The position numbers were made by a program, and so were the translations under genes. A DNA stretch of 64,000 nt from Filosporella fistucella (Eukaryota > Ascomycota > Leotiomycetes > Helotiales): positions 3,286,001 through 3,350,000 of the forward strand of contig JAQJZZ010000014.1 of the NCBI GenBank assembly GCA_030077755.1, given 5' to 3'. The notes under the pieces were generated by a model that had not been told where the DNA came from, searched no databases, and worked only from the letters and a program-made list of their open reading frames with translations. Positions within the stretch are counted from its first letter, which is position 1, and every line of letters starts with the position of its first letter. This document shows positions 25,569 to 36,998 of this stretch, piece by piece.

Positions 25569-26513
25569 ATGTCCTACGATCCAGAAGACTTCATCTCAGA
25601 AGCAGAACCAAAACTCTTGTCTCTTGACTGCTTTCCTGTATTCTTTACTCCCCCTGCTCCACCGGATTACGCTGTCATTATGGCCGCTGCCGCAAGCACA
25701 AATTCCAATACGCAATATCAGCGTGTCTCCAACGAGATGAGACAGTCCATGGAAACGGTTTCTTCCGCTCAGGATACAGATGCTGGATTACTCCTTCTAG
25801 ATCCCATAGGGAGTGACGACGACGAAGATGTAGCCCCGCTTCGAAAGAAGAAAGAGAAGGAACATAGATTCTCATGCCACCCAACTCTCGTCTTCCGACT
25901 CATAGCAATTGTTCTCCTTCTCCCTAGCTTCATTCTCTTTGTGCTATCACATCGACCTCGTTCGCTCTCTGCCACTATATTCGTCTGTTTCGCTTTGGTA
26001 CGAAATATACTCGTCGTCCTACATTATGTTCTATCTCAATATATACGGATTAAAATTGAGTTCCGGAATGCGGCGCCAAGGGACGCGAGGAAAAAACGGA
26101 GATGTCCCGGGTTATTGAAGTCGGGAGCGTTAGGTTTGGGAGTGGATTTAGTGTTGATTGTTGCTACCCTTATTACCACTATTATTTCTGCATCTGGTGC
26201 GTACGGTTGGTATGGGCGTGTTGTAGTACCCGCTTGCATGCTTGCATACACTGGAAAGTATGACATCTATTCTACCTTCGAACCGAAAGATGCTGACTGA
26301 GATAGTTTGTTTTACTTATTGTCTGTACTCGATTTGGGAATGCCTAGTAATATCACCATCACGGGTGGGATCTCCTTTAACTATGGGAAGGGAAGGAAGG
26401 ATGACAGAGTTCAAGAGCCATTGCCGCAGGTTTATAGAGACGTAGAAGCGAGTGGTGCTTTAGGTTCCGGTGCAAGCCGAAAGACTGGCTCAGATTCACC
26501 AATCATTGTTTGA
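25569..26513 (+). CDS. Four-span integral membrane protein of unknown function, 298 aa
   Basis: Exons 25569..26257 and 26306..26513 join in phase 2 across a 48-bp intron. About 105 polar N-terminal residues include an acidic patch (GSDDDEDV) followed by a KKKEKE basic patch. Four hydrophobic segments follow (starting LVFRLIAIVLLL, SATIFVCFALVR, VDLVLIVATLIT and VVVPACMLAYTG), the last completed by the second exon. The tail is hydrophilic and cytosol-like. The topology recalls small fungal MARVEL-like or unknown membrane proteins, but I do not recognise a family. A second in-frame ATG at 25681 is a possible alternative start. Confidence 0.72.
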
Positions 26514-26939
26514 GTATTGGGAGATAGAGAGTGCACTTGATGTGCGATATCTTTGGGAAGGTAGATGAGCTTCTCCCCACAAGGATTGCACATTCTGGAT
26601 TGGTGTCGCTACAATGGGAGCTGGCGGATAGGAGCACGTGGAACAAGGCGTTTATGGTCAATGGCATGATTTACTGTGATGAGCGTAGCAAGCAGTTATA
26701 ATGATTGTGGGATAGACGAATTATGGTTGAACCATTTCGTTAATCGCTGTATGCAATTGTTTGATTCTTTGACATAACTTCTCACCCTCCCATTTCAATG
26801 TTTCTGTTGCTACGGAGAGTTGGCAGACGAAAACACCTAGGAGTTCAACTTGGATCGTTGGTGACAGCATTCATATGAATTTTTGAAGCTGTTGAAGTCG
26901 GAGTTCACCTCGAAGCTTCTTATCGGGATCATCTACCGT
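26514..26939. other. Intergenic stretch between convergent genes
   Basis: It holds the 3' ends of the membrane-protein (+) and enoyl-CoA hydratase (-) genes. Nothing else recognised. Confidence 0.5.
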
Positions 26940-27746
26940 TCATAATTTGCTCCTCCTCCGCCTTTTCTCCTCCTGCTCAACCTTAAATTGCTTAATCGCC
27001 TCATTATACTCCTCGAATCCAAACCTCTCTTCTGATATAAGCTTACATTCCCTATCGTTAGCATCAAGCAACTCTTTCATTAATGGTGCCCTCATCAAAC
27101 TCTTTGTGGCTTTCAACGCTCCCCAAGGCTGCTGAGCCATCTTCTCCGCCACATCCGTCACACATTTTAAAAAGCTTTCCTTCTCCAGGATCCTACTCAC
27201 GAGTCCCAATTTCTCCGCTTCTGCAGCAGAGATTCGTTCGCCAACCAAAAACATCAATGCCGTCTTTTGATATCCCATCAGTCTTGGAAACGAGAAACTC
27301 GAAGCTCCTTCGGCGGCCATACCCCACTTCACAAATGGTGTAAAGAAATACGCATCTGGTACCGAGAATACGAGATCGAACAATCCTAAGCTACTGACCC
27401 CATATCCAGCTGCTGGACCGTTGACCGCTGCTATCAGGATCTTTTCACTTAAAATCAACAACCGATTCAGATTCCTGAACTTGGAGTCAGCATCGAATGA
27501 TGTCCCACTTCCATCTATAAGTTCCATTCCTGTATTGAAAAAATGCCCAGCGCCTGTGATGATAATGATCCGTATTTCTAGGTGATTATCTGCCCAGTGG
27601 AGAGCAGAATATAGCTCGGTGAGCATATCTGGATGCATGGAGTTGCCGGATTGAGGACGGTTTAACGTCAGCGTTGCAACACGGTTGTCCTTTGATAGTT
27701 GGAGGAGGACATTCTGGTGCGACGGTACAGGGTTTGATTTCGACAT
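26940..27746 (-). CDS. Peroxisomal enoyl-CoA hydratase/isomerase family protein, 268 aa
   Basis: A single exon with the crotonase fold throughout. Near the N-terminus is LNRPQSGNSM, then the CoA oxyanion-hole segment GAGHFFNTGMEL, the second oxyanion loop NGPAAGYGVS and a GMAAEGASSFSFPRLMG segment. In Delta3,Delta2-enoyl-CoA isomerases (Eci1 group) the Glu of that last segment is the single catalytic acid, so isomerase activity is more likely than hydratase. The C-terminus is a textbook PTS1, SKL, after RRRR. It would act in peroxisomal beta-oxidation of unsaturated or substituted acyl-CoAs. It is divergently paired, over 716 bp, with an acyl-CoA synthetase that also ends in SKL, which supports joint peroxisomal function. 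The length is normal for the family. Confidence 0.88.
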   Translation of the reverse strand: MSKSNPVPSHQNVLLQLSKDNRVATLTLNRPQSGNSMHPDMLTELYSALHWADNHLEIRIIIITGAGHFFNTGMELIDGSGTSFDADSKFRNLNRLLILSEKILIAAVNGPAAGYGVSSLGLFDLVFSVPDAYFFTPFVKWGMAAEGASSFSFPRLMGYQKTALMFLVGERISAAEAEKLGLVSRILEKESFLKCVTDVAEKMAQQPWGALKATKSLMRAPLMKELLDANDRECKLISEERFGFEEYNEAIKQFKVEQEEKRRRRSKL

Positions 27747-28462
27747 AACATAAATAACTCTTTAGCTTGATGAGTGACGATTGTTCACCTGGATGTTGGT
27801 ATGCCCACGATTTTGGCTGGGTAATGCGGGGTAACAATTGGAGTTATAATCTACCAATATTTAATTTCAGTATGAAGAGAAAGTCTCTAGCCTTCGCAAA
27901 GCAGATCGATTGTTTCACCAGGTATAATAACAAAATATTATCTTCAGATTCCAAGCCAGTAGTATTCATTAGGGTCCTACGATATACGTGTCTTAGATTA
28001 CGGGCCCTGGTGGCCCCTGAGCCCAGAGGTCATTGCCAGCCACCCCGTTGCCGTGCGGAGCCGACATGTTGCCGAATCTACCCCGCCTTCGTGGTGGAAT
28101 CGTGAACACAGTGACTTGTCTCATTTCGAGTAATGCCCATTTTGCTAGCATCCATGTCTCCGCATACATTCCCAGTATACTGTCTTGCATTCACTTTTAG
28201 GTATCTCACTATCTTTGCACTTATCTCGGCTTCAGCTTGATGGTTGTGAAAACTATCGGTTCCAGATGTGTAGAGATTGCTGAAAGTGAGTGCTAGCGAG
28301 AGCCTGTGGCAACTTCAAGTCGATCAAAATAAACTCAATACTTCGGACGCAGAGTCACACGAATACCGTCAAACTTTTTGAATCCGACAACCGAAGGACT
28401 ATTAGTCCAATAAATCATCAATATCAACACTACTACTCAGTCCACCCTTATTCATCTAAGCA
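27747..28462. promoter_or_regulatory. Divergent promoter region between hydratase and acyl-CoA synthetase genes
   Basis: Both genes start outward from this 716-bp gap. No coding frame is convincing. An everted CCG-TG-CGG pair at 28051-28058 is a possible Zn2Cys6 regulator site. Confidence 0.45.
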
Positions 28463-30355
28463 ATGGCTCACTTCCACCATGAAACGCTCCAGCGACCTGA
28501 CAAGTTCAATTTCGCCATCGATGTTATCGATTATTGGGCCGGTCAACCAGGTGACTTAAAAGCAATGCATTGGGTATCTCAAGATGAGTCAGAGTCAAGG
28601 ATTCTGAGTTTCAAACATTTCACTCGACAGTCGAATCGAATCGCTTCATTGCTTGGTGAACTGGGTGTTAATGAAGGAGAAACGATGGTTATGGTCATGC
28701 CGAGATTACCAGCTTGGTAAGTCGAAAAATTTCAAACTGTAAAAAGTTGGAAATTGATGCTTCTTCTAGGTGGGAAATCGCAGTCGCTGGTCTGAGAGCT
28801 GGGATTGTCATCGCTCCAGGCACAATGCTTCTCACCGCCAAAGATATTCTCTATCGTTGCAATAAGAGCAAAGCTAGTGTATTTGTGGGAGATGCTACGA
28901 GTGTCAAGAAATTTCAGACAATTCGAGGAGAATGCTCAACCGTCAGGGTCGTACTGCAAATTGGAGATGCTCCCGTTGAGGGTGCTGTTGCCTTTTTCTC
29001 TGCTCTCGAAAGGATCGCGCAGGATGCAACCATCAAGCCTGTAAAAAGGGATTGGAACGCTCCTGCTTTAGTCTATTTCACATCAGGCACTTCTGGACCT
29101 CCCAAGATGGTGAGGCATAACCAAGTATCATATCCTTTGGGTAGGTTGTCGAATCTGCGTACCGCTTTTGCAGCTAATTTTTAGTTAGCTATGACCATCA
29201 CAGGAAAGTCATGGTATCAGCTTTCCCCAGGCAAAGTGTTCTGGAATACAGCCGAGCAAGGTTAGATCTTGTGAAACCAAATGCCTATTGAGAATATTGA
29301 CCAAAGTTGAAGGTTGGGCGAAAGCCGCATGGTCCTTCTTTGGGGCTTGGAATTGTGGTGCAACTCTGTTCGTGCATGACGATCGATCAGGATTTGATCC
29401 TCGCCGTCTGCTTGGTATCCTCCACAAATATCCCATCACAAATCTTTGCGCGGCTCCCCTAGCATATAGGCAACTCGTGCTTCGCCAAATCCAAGACCAC
29501 TATCGGGAGTTTCCACCTTCTGTACTCTCACATTGTACTTCAGCTGGAGAAGCCTTAAATGACGAAGTGATCAGGCAATGGAAATCTCTTACTGGCATGG
29601 ATGTGCACGACGGCTATGGCCAGACAGAAACCATATTGCTCTGTTGCAATATTCTTGGAAACGAGATTCGTGCTGGCTCCATGGGAAAGCCTACACCTAC
29701 AGTTCCTGTCTATGTGATCGATGCGGACGGGCGGGAGACGAAATCTGGAGAGGAAGGTGACATTGCTATTTTACTGGGCGATTCTTCTGGACAGTCCGAT
29801 TTCTTTGGCTTCTTCGACGGATACGTGAACGATGACGGCTCCCTTGACAGAAAAGAAAGGTCGTTCTCACCTAATGGAAATCAGAAAATCTATTACCTTA
29901 CCGGTGATAAGGCTAGACGTGATGAAGAGGGCTATCTCTGGTTCGTTGGTCGATCAGACGACGTGATTAATTCTTCTGGCTATCGCATAGGTAAATTCAG
30001 TCTGACGCCCTAATGGCCTTAATTCTGACACTTGCAAGGTCCATTCGAAGTCGAATCCACATTGAAAATGCACCCGGCTGTTGTAGAATCTGCAGTGGTC
30101 TCTTCGCCAGATCCAGATCGAGGAGAAGTTGTCAAAGCATTTGTTGTCTTGACAGTTGAGTATCAGGACAACGATCAGTCGTCGTTAAAGAAAGAGCTAC
30201 AAGAGTTTTGCAAAACGAATGCGGCGCCTTATAAATATCCAAGGAAGATACAATTTGTAGACGAGAATTTTCTTCCAAAGACGGTCAGTGGAAAGATACA
30301 GAGAAGCGAGCTGAAAAAATCAGAATGGAGAAAAGAAGGAACTTCGAAACTTTGA
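28463..30355 (+). CDS. Peroxisomal acyl-CoA synthetase (AMP-binding, medium-chain ACSM-like), 558 aa
   Basis: Five exons, 28463..28716, 28770..29140, 29204..29260, 29313..29990 and 30039..30355, keep phase. Splicing restores family motifs: PAWWEIAVAG, the ATP loop [11 protein letters not shown] (near residue 190), [28 protein letters not shown], and SSGYRIGPFEVE across the last junction. The C-terminal catalytic Lys lies in [10 protein letters not shown]. The layout, including the [15 protein letters not shown] segment, fits the medium-chain (ACSM) branch rather than 4-coumarate ligases. The extreme C-terminus is SKL (PTS1). It would activate a carboxylic acid to its CoA ester inside peroxisomes, feeding the divergently encoded enoyl-CoA isomerase/hydratase. 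The third exon is only 57 bp. Confidence 0.88.
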
Positions 30356-31843
30356 GGTTGAAATCAGGCCTTACGAGGTGATTAAAGAGCCCCGCCTCTT
30401 GGGCGGTATCTCTCTGCTAACCTGGTACAGCCTGGTGTTGTTGTGAGTAACTTCCAGGTATGGTAGGTTGGTACTTGTCCTTTGCTAGTACCTAGATTGC
30501 CGTAACTCGTCAAGACTGTGCGCTCAAGGTTAACAGCGAGGAAGCATTTACCATATGGTGTGTTCAACAATTTATCACCTCTTGGAAGCATATCGAGTAA
30601 CTACTTTGTACTTTGTCTGTGTGTACCTATAAATGATATATCGTAACAAAACTACTATGCCGAGCCCCAGCGCCCTGAATTGTCAGTATTTGACGATACC
30701 CAATTGAACAAGGAAACTTTAGAGTTCGGGAGCCAGAAAATCCAGTCTAATCGCATAGACTTACGGTACCAGCTACGGGGTCGCGTCGCCATCCAAGAGA
30801 TCAGGCCAAGTGTGTCCAAAGGGACGGCAGTGCTGTGCCCCGAGGCGGCCCGAAACATCGCAATTTAGCGAGCCTTCATAGCCTGTCAGCCCGGAATCCT
30901 CCCTTCCATTCCTACTTGAACTTTGTTCCTCTCATTTGCTCTTCAGAAGAGAGTTTGTATTCGATATTCCAACTATTGCAGACATCACCAAAAATCCCAC
31001 GAGGTACGATTCGTATCAAGGACGTCATATACGACTTTCAGGCACCCATTTGTCCGCCATCATTCCTTCACGTCGGTGGTGATGATGTTGTTGTAGAATG
31101 CATCGGATCGAATGCTTTCCTCCGACCAAGGCCCATTAGCCAGTGCAATGGTAGGTCTACCTGCAGGGAAAGATGTTAGCTTGTGCATCATTCCGAGAGT
31201 TTCGTACCTTTAGTGTTGCAGCAGATGATTTCATATTTACCTGTGGTTTAAAATTATAGAGGAAAAGATTGATGAAAGGACTTTAAAGTATCCTTTTCCC
31301 CCAATCCCATTCCCACTGGAAGGAGAAGAGTTAGCCATCGGAATTAGCCAAGAGCTCATTCCCAACTCGTGTACTGTCAGGGTATGCAGTCGGCTCTTTT
31401 GTCTCTGTAAACAGTCTCAGGTTACCACTGTTGCAGCGGTGCAGAGATACGTCACTGGCAAGAGAGTGCGGTTGAGGGACGCCCTACGGCTCAGAGGAGC
31501 ATGGGCATTGAGATTGAGCCGATTGTAATATTTCTGGACGGAGCTGATGATTGGACTGGTATTCTCAGCAGATGAAGTGGTTGAGTTCCTCCTGGGAAAT
31601 GCACAGATGCTGATATTGCTCTGTAGTGAGAAGTCAGAGACGCAAAGAAGTGGGAGATGATTGGAAATTCGAAGTGATACAGGAAGTGGCAGCTTCTTTT
31701 CATTCAATTGAGAAGGAATGTTATGCATTGGCAGAGCAAGTAAGGGTAGCTGAGTCCGTAATACATTTCAATCTGGAAAGCACTATCTGAAGCAGGAGCG
31801 ACAATCAATGCCGAACGACCCAAAACATCAAAATCCTGAGACT
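30356..31843. other. Intergenic 1.5 kb with coding-like fragments, possible gene decay
   Basis: No intact gene found. On the minus strand at about 31000-31165, a frame starting GRPTIALANGPWSEESIRS follows a good acceptor (CTAAC...CCCTGCAG) but soon meets a stop. Another coding-like fragment follows in a different frame (IFGDVCNSWNIEYKLSSEEQ). I cannot assign a family. The fragments sit between two intact metabolic genes and may be a lost member of the cluster. Confidence 0.3.
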
Positions 31844-33227
31844 TCACTTCGACACAAACGATTTCCTTTCTACAAGAAACTCTTGCACAGCTTCCACAAA
31901 ACTCTCTAACTCAACTTTCGTTGTCACCGTCATCAGACTAATCATCCCTCGCTGAGCCAAGTAGAAGCCCTTCTTCAACATGTCGAAGAAAAACAGTTCT
32001 CGCACATCCGTCAGACTTGCTTGGACATCAGAAGCTACCTTGACATCGGTACTACTGAAATGCAAAGTCATAAGACTTCCAACGCCTGTGACGCGCAGAA
32101 TGGAGCCAGCTTCTTTGGATACACGTTGAAGCTCCCCTTTCAGCCAATCTCCCATCTTGAAGAGGTCAGAAGCTGCCTCCGCGGTCCACACTTGTTCCAG
32201 GACCGCAACGCCAGCTGCCATGGTTGTAACGTTGTTATTGTATGTTCCGCTATGGTATGCACCTCCCGGGTGGCCTGGCTCGATAAGAGACATGATTTCC
32301 GCTCTTCCACCAAATGCACCAAAATTCTGGCCGCCTCCACCGAAATATTTTCCCAGCGTGGTCATGTCAGGAACAACTCCAATGAGGCTCTGCAATCCCC
32401 CAATCGACATTCGACTTGTCATTACTTCATCAAACATCAAAACAGCGCCCACTTCAGTGGCTTTTTGACGAGTTGCTTTAATAAACTCCAGGTCCGCTGG
32501 CAGACATCCTGATGATCCTTGCATTAGCTCAAGGAAGATGCAAGCCAAATCATCTTTATGTCCTGCGACAATGTCATTCAGAGCGTCGATATCGTTATAT
32601 GGGGCGATGACAAAATTATGTGGAGAATTCATCGAATTGGCGGTGACCTTGTCGTCCCTGCTGAAGGTAGCAAGACCGCCATGATAACCCCCTTTGAAAA
32701 CTAGGATGGTATTTCTTTTTGTATATGCTTTAACAAGTGCCAATGCCGTCAGATTGGCTTCTGTCCCAGAATTTGAAAATCGGATTTTATCTATGCTTGG
32801 AAATCTCGAACAGAAGAGCTTTGCGAAGCGTCCCTCATATTGATTAACCCCACCTAGGGCAAATCCATTGTTGATTGCAGAATGCATAGCTTTCGTGACC
32901 ACAGGGTGTGAATGGCCAAACATTCCGGCGCTGTACTCTCCACAAAGATCAAGATATCTATGCCCATCAACGTCGGTCAAAAATGAGCCGTCCCCAGACT
33001 TGAGAATCAGGGGAAATGGCTTAAAATGCACCACATTGCGGGTGGTTCCTGCCAATGTCAGATTGATAATGATATCTTGTATCATCCATCTTTTTCTCAC
33101 CACCTGGTAGGGAATATGAAGATTCTTCATTTATTTGCTTGCTGGTACTATTCAACTTGGCATATCCTGCCCTTGCAGCAGCAAGTGCTTCATCAATTGT
33201 TTCGGGGTTTTCAATGGCCGAAGGCAT
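31844..33227 (-). CDS. Class III PLP-dependent aminotransferase (glutamate-1-semialdehyde 2,1-aminomutase-like), 443 aa
   Basis: Exons 33101..33227 and 31844..33048 join in phase 1, restoring YSLPGGTTRNVVHF, the usual N-terminal entry of this group. Recognisable parts are DGHRYLDLCGEYSAGMFGHSHP, RFSNSGTEAN (PLP phosphate cup), FKGGYHG, MFDEVMTSR and TTLGKYFGGGG, where the Lys (about residue 275) should form the Schiff base. Fungi make haem from glycine and succinyl-CoA, so a tetrapyrrole role is unlikely. Fungal relatives work on omega- or beta-amino acids and in secondary metabolism. It shares a 370-bp divergent promoter with the PhyH dioxygenase. No targeting signal is clear. Confidence 0.87.
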
Positions 33228-33597
33228 TTTGGTAGCAAAACATAAAGTGTCGTGACAAAATTTCTGTGAAACTGATTGCTAAGTACATATACTTTACACC
33301 CCACAGGATGATCTCCTTAGCTTCAGGGAAAGATCTCGACGAAAATGGGGTTGCTCAAGTTCCAGCTGCCAAGTGGTGTGGTTGCATCGAAAATTTGGGG
33401 CAAGTGTTCCCGATCGTCCAACGATTGGCATTCAGTTACTGGCTGCTAATCCATACATCAATACACTTATAATGTGAGGACCTGAACTCCGTCCATCAAT
33501 ATACTTTATTTCAAGTCATCATTTTTCACAAAATACAGCTTCGGAAACACCCATTTCCAGCGATACACTCGCACCATTCAGATTCTCCACAAATGAA
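33228..33597. promoter_or_regulatory. Short divergent promoter shared by aminotransferase and PhyH genes
   Basis: Only 370 bp separate the two start codons, so the pair is probably co-regulated. Two similar elements, CGAAAATGGGG near 33340 and CGAAAATTTGGGG near 33388, lie in it. No known site is certain. Confidence 0.5.
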
Positions 33598-34613
33598 ATG
33601 GGGTCAATTGAGCAGCCCACATTGCGCCGCATTCCCGTAGATGCTCCTATAGAGGAGTTCATCGATGCCATTAAAAGGGACGGTGGTTGTATCTGCACGA
33701 ATTTTGTTTCGCCAGCAGAGGTAGCCGAAGCAAATGCAGAAGTGAAGCCATTTCTTGACGCAGACAAACCGTGGCAGGTCAGCAAACTCACCACCCTCAG
33801 AGACTAAACTGCTAAGTTCATGCAGGGCAAGCTCTTTCCCCCAGAGACTCGACGCTGTAATCGACTGCTACAACGCAGTCCAACATGTCGAGAGAAGTTT
33901 TTCATGCATCCATTGTACCAAGCAAGTACCTAGATTCGAATAGTTACGCTCTTTCTAAGACTTCCTAGGCTCTCGGAGAATACTTCCTCGCAGAAACAAA
34001 TCCTACCTGGTATGATGAGAAATGCCACTATTACACATCGCATCCCCTTCTTTCCGCCGCTCTGGGGATTGACGTACGTCCCAATGCAGAGGGTCAGCGT
34101 CTTCATCGAGACGACAAGATGTACCATACTTGGCACAGTGATGCCACTCAAACCGGATGGACCAAAGGTAGAGACAATGGCTTTGGTGTATTTGTGCCTG
34201 GTATCAAGACTACAATTGAGAATGGAGCTACCAGAATAATTCCTGGCTCCCATCTCTGGGGAGATGATCGAGGGGCGAACCCAAAAGATGCTATTTATGC
34301 CGAAATGGATGTCGGTGAGGCGGCTTTCATGCTTGCTAGTACATTTCACGGTGGAAGTACAAACAATAGTAAAGATGAGAACAGGCTTGTCTATGCAATG
34401 TTCATGTGTAAGGGAACATTGAGGACAGAATTCGCGACTCTGATTGAATATCCTGCAGAGGTTGTTAAGCATTGGAGTAAGGAGTTACAGGCAAGGCTTG
34501 GATGGAAGATTAGTTCTCCAAATTGTGGTATGGTTGATATGCGAGACCCTGGCTTTTTGCTTCAAGATGACTTCGATCCAGAAGCACCGAATGTAGACGT
34601 CGATTTGGACTAG
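33598..34613 (+). CDS. Phytanoyl-CoA dioxygenase (PhyH) family Fe(II)/2-oxoglutarate oxygenase, 306 aa
   Basis: Exons 33598..33777, 33826..33921 and 33969..34613. The second intron only keeps phase if it uses a GC donor (GCAAGT...CCTAG), which yields MHPLYQ-ALGEYFLAETN; see findings. The protein has the fungal PhyH layout: LRRIPVDAPIEEFIDAIKRDGG at the start, the iron-binding pair in LHRDD (near residue 139), the distal His in TFHGGSTNNS (near 219) and the following Arg for 2-oxoglutarate. IIPGSHLW is also typical. Family members hydroxylate CoA esters, amino acids or secondary metabolites. There is no PTS1, PTS2 or signal peptide, so it is probably cytosolic. Confidence 0.85.
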
Positions 34614-35204
34614 AAATTCGCTAATCCAAAGGGATGATAATCTAGATAGATTGTTTTCGCCATTTCACCAATTAAATTTCAGAATTCTGTAGACTTCAGT
34701 TGCATTTTTAGTGAATACATCCATGCGCTTAGAAAGTAGATTCTACACAAAACACAAGTTTAACAAAAAGCACCTTCCCAGCTTGTTGCCAGCCTTTAGA
34801 TAGCAGCGATACCGATAAGAGCTCCCCCACTTTTGCCCACCAAGATGACGGGATCTTCGCTCGTCGGATCGGAACACAATCATGCAGGTGTGCGTTAGTT
34901 CCTGGCTGGAGAGGCTATTCTTCAGAAAAGTTCCAGATTGGCAGGCGTTCGCGAGACTCGATAAGGCTGGCAGCCTGCGATAGCGAACTGATTCGTCCAG
35001 TTTGAGCCAAAAGTGGGATGATACTTTCTATTGTCGCGCTTCAACGCGGGTTTAATCTTGTGGTGTGGTATATTTGGAAAATTCCTCTTTTGGACGGCAC
35101 AAGTGTTGTCGTTCAATTCTCCTACGACAGTACACATCCTTCTCTTTATATTCAGGTTTTTACTTCAGATTTAATTAACCATATATTTTCTTTAACCAAT
35201 TGGC
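34614..35204. other. Intergenic stretch, promoter of the dehydrogenase gene
   Basis: 591 bp between two plus-strand genes; no coding frame or repeat seen. AT-rich TTAATTAACCATATATTTTC lies just upstream of the next start. Confidence 0.5.
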
Positions 35205-36380
35205 ATGATGGGTAGTCAGGAAACACAGAAAGCAAATGTTTTACTACTTGGAGGCGGTGCGGTTGGCACTATTGCAGCTCTCAATATCGAAGCCGGAGGC
35301 TTAGGCGCCGTTACAGCTGTGCTGAGATCCAACTATAAGGTTGTAAACGATGAGGGGTACACCATTGAGTCTGTCGACCATGGGAAGCTGAAGGGCTGGA
35401 AACCAACAAAGAGTGAGTAATTCCTTGTTGGAGGTTCTCATAATGCTAAAGCAAGGCATGGAGAAAAGAAGTTGTCATAAACAGCTGCTAATAATTTCAG
35501 TCGTCAACTCTGTTCCGAATGTGATTAAAGAATCGCTCCCACCATTCGACTACATAATCACCACCACTAAGAACTGTCCTGATATCCCTCCCTCCCTCGA
35601 AAGCTTGATTGGACCTGCAGTCACACCAGGCCACACCATAATTGTCATGATTCAAAATGGACTCAACATCGAGCGCTCTATGTTCGCCGCCTTCCCAACA
35701 AATATTGTACTCTCAGGTGTTTCTATGATTGATTCCCATGAAGGTCGACTCGGGGAGATCTTGCACGAAGAACACGACACCCTGTATGTTGGGGCCTTTC
35801 ATAATCCTACAGTGAATGACAAAGAAAAGGAGATAGTTGAGGCAAAGAAGTTCGTTGAAATTTACGGTAAAGCCGGCAAATGCACAGTTACCTTCTCAGC
35901 AGATGTCCCATGGACGAGATGGAGGAAATTGATTTTCAATGCTGTCTTAAACCCACTATGTGCTATCTTAGGATTAGATGACGCTAGAATTAGATTAGCA
36001 GGGAGTGCAGTAGAAGGACTTGTCAAGCCTGCTATGAAAGAAGTGTTTGAAACTGCGAAAAAGTTGGGCCATGTGCTGCCAGACGATATCATGGAGACCA
36101 TGATCCATCTTGATCCTATGGATTTGTATTTGAAACCCAGTATGCAGTGCGATATCGAGAAGGTAAGTCGCTTTTCAACCATTCAGCTCTTCATCGCTGA
36201 TAGAGACAGGGTAACTATATGGAATATGAATACTTGGTTGGTGAGCCATTAAGAGAAGCGGAGAAGATCGGTGTACCCACGCCCAATCTGAAAGTTATTT
36301 ATGAGATATGCAAGGCACTTCAATGGAGAATAATGGAGGCCAGGGGATTGGTGACTGTTCCACCGAAGCGTATGCTTTGA
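35205..36380 (+). CDS. Ketopantoate reductase-like (ApbA/PanE) NAD(P)H dehydrogenase, 346 aa
   Basis: Three exons, 35205..35412, 35501..36162 and 36210..36380, keep phase. The Rossmann motif GGGAVG sits at residues 16-21. The C-terminal ApbA domain carries WRKLIFNAVLNPLCAILG, in which the Lys (about residue 212) and two Asn match the catalytic K..N...N of the family. The last exon supplies NYMEYEYLVGEPLREAEKIGVPTPN, a standard ending. Fungal genomes have several such paralogues; only one normally serves pantothenate synthesis. The cluster setting suggests this one reduces a 2-oxo acid, for instance the aminotransferase product (inference). ATGs at 35205 and 35208 are equally possible starts. 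Confidence 0.85.
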
Positions 36381-36998
36381 ACCCGGTCAATCAAATAAGA
36401 ATAAAAGTACCTGACACTTGATATGGATTTGGGTATGTAGAGTACATGGTGCAATTGAACTGTTAGTAAGCATCGTAGAAAAGAGTTCGCTGGTGTGTTC
36501 TTGCAAGTAATATATCCTTGACACAGGAGTGCTGAAAAGTAAGATCTCATTCGTAACGCACGGAATCGGAGGCTGTGCTAGTGGAAACTTTCAGATGCTT
36601 GAGAAAAATCATATGCCCTAGTACAATCATGTATAAGGGCTTGCTAAACGCGTCGATACGGGGTAATTATTGTGTTTCTCAAGATAGAACAAAAATCGAT
36701 GTAGCTGGGATCTGGCATCGAGCTCGCCCAATGGCGAAATCATAAGGGCTGGGCATTCTTTTCGCACTAGTTGTACGAGACGGGAATGTCACTGGAAGCC
36801 CAGAAAGAAACAAATGCAAAATCAAGTATATTGTATGACGTCCTACTCTCTTCACAAGACAGAAGACAGAAACAGATGAATAAAATACGGGTAAAATGCT
36901 TCGCTACGGGAAGAGTGGCAATACACTGAGTGTGTCCCATCCATCTTTAATCGCTATAGTACAACGTACATCCGACGGTCTACCTTCACTGAGCTGCC
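36381..36998. other. Intergenic stretch between convergent genes
   Basis: It holds the 3' ends of the dehydrogenase (+) and permease (-) genes. No further gene or repeat recognised. Confidence 0.5.
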
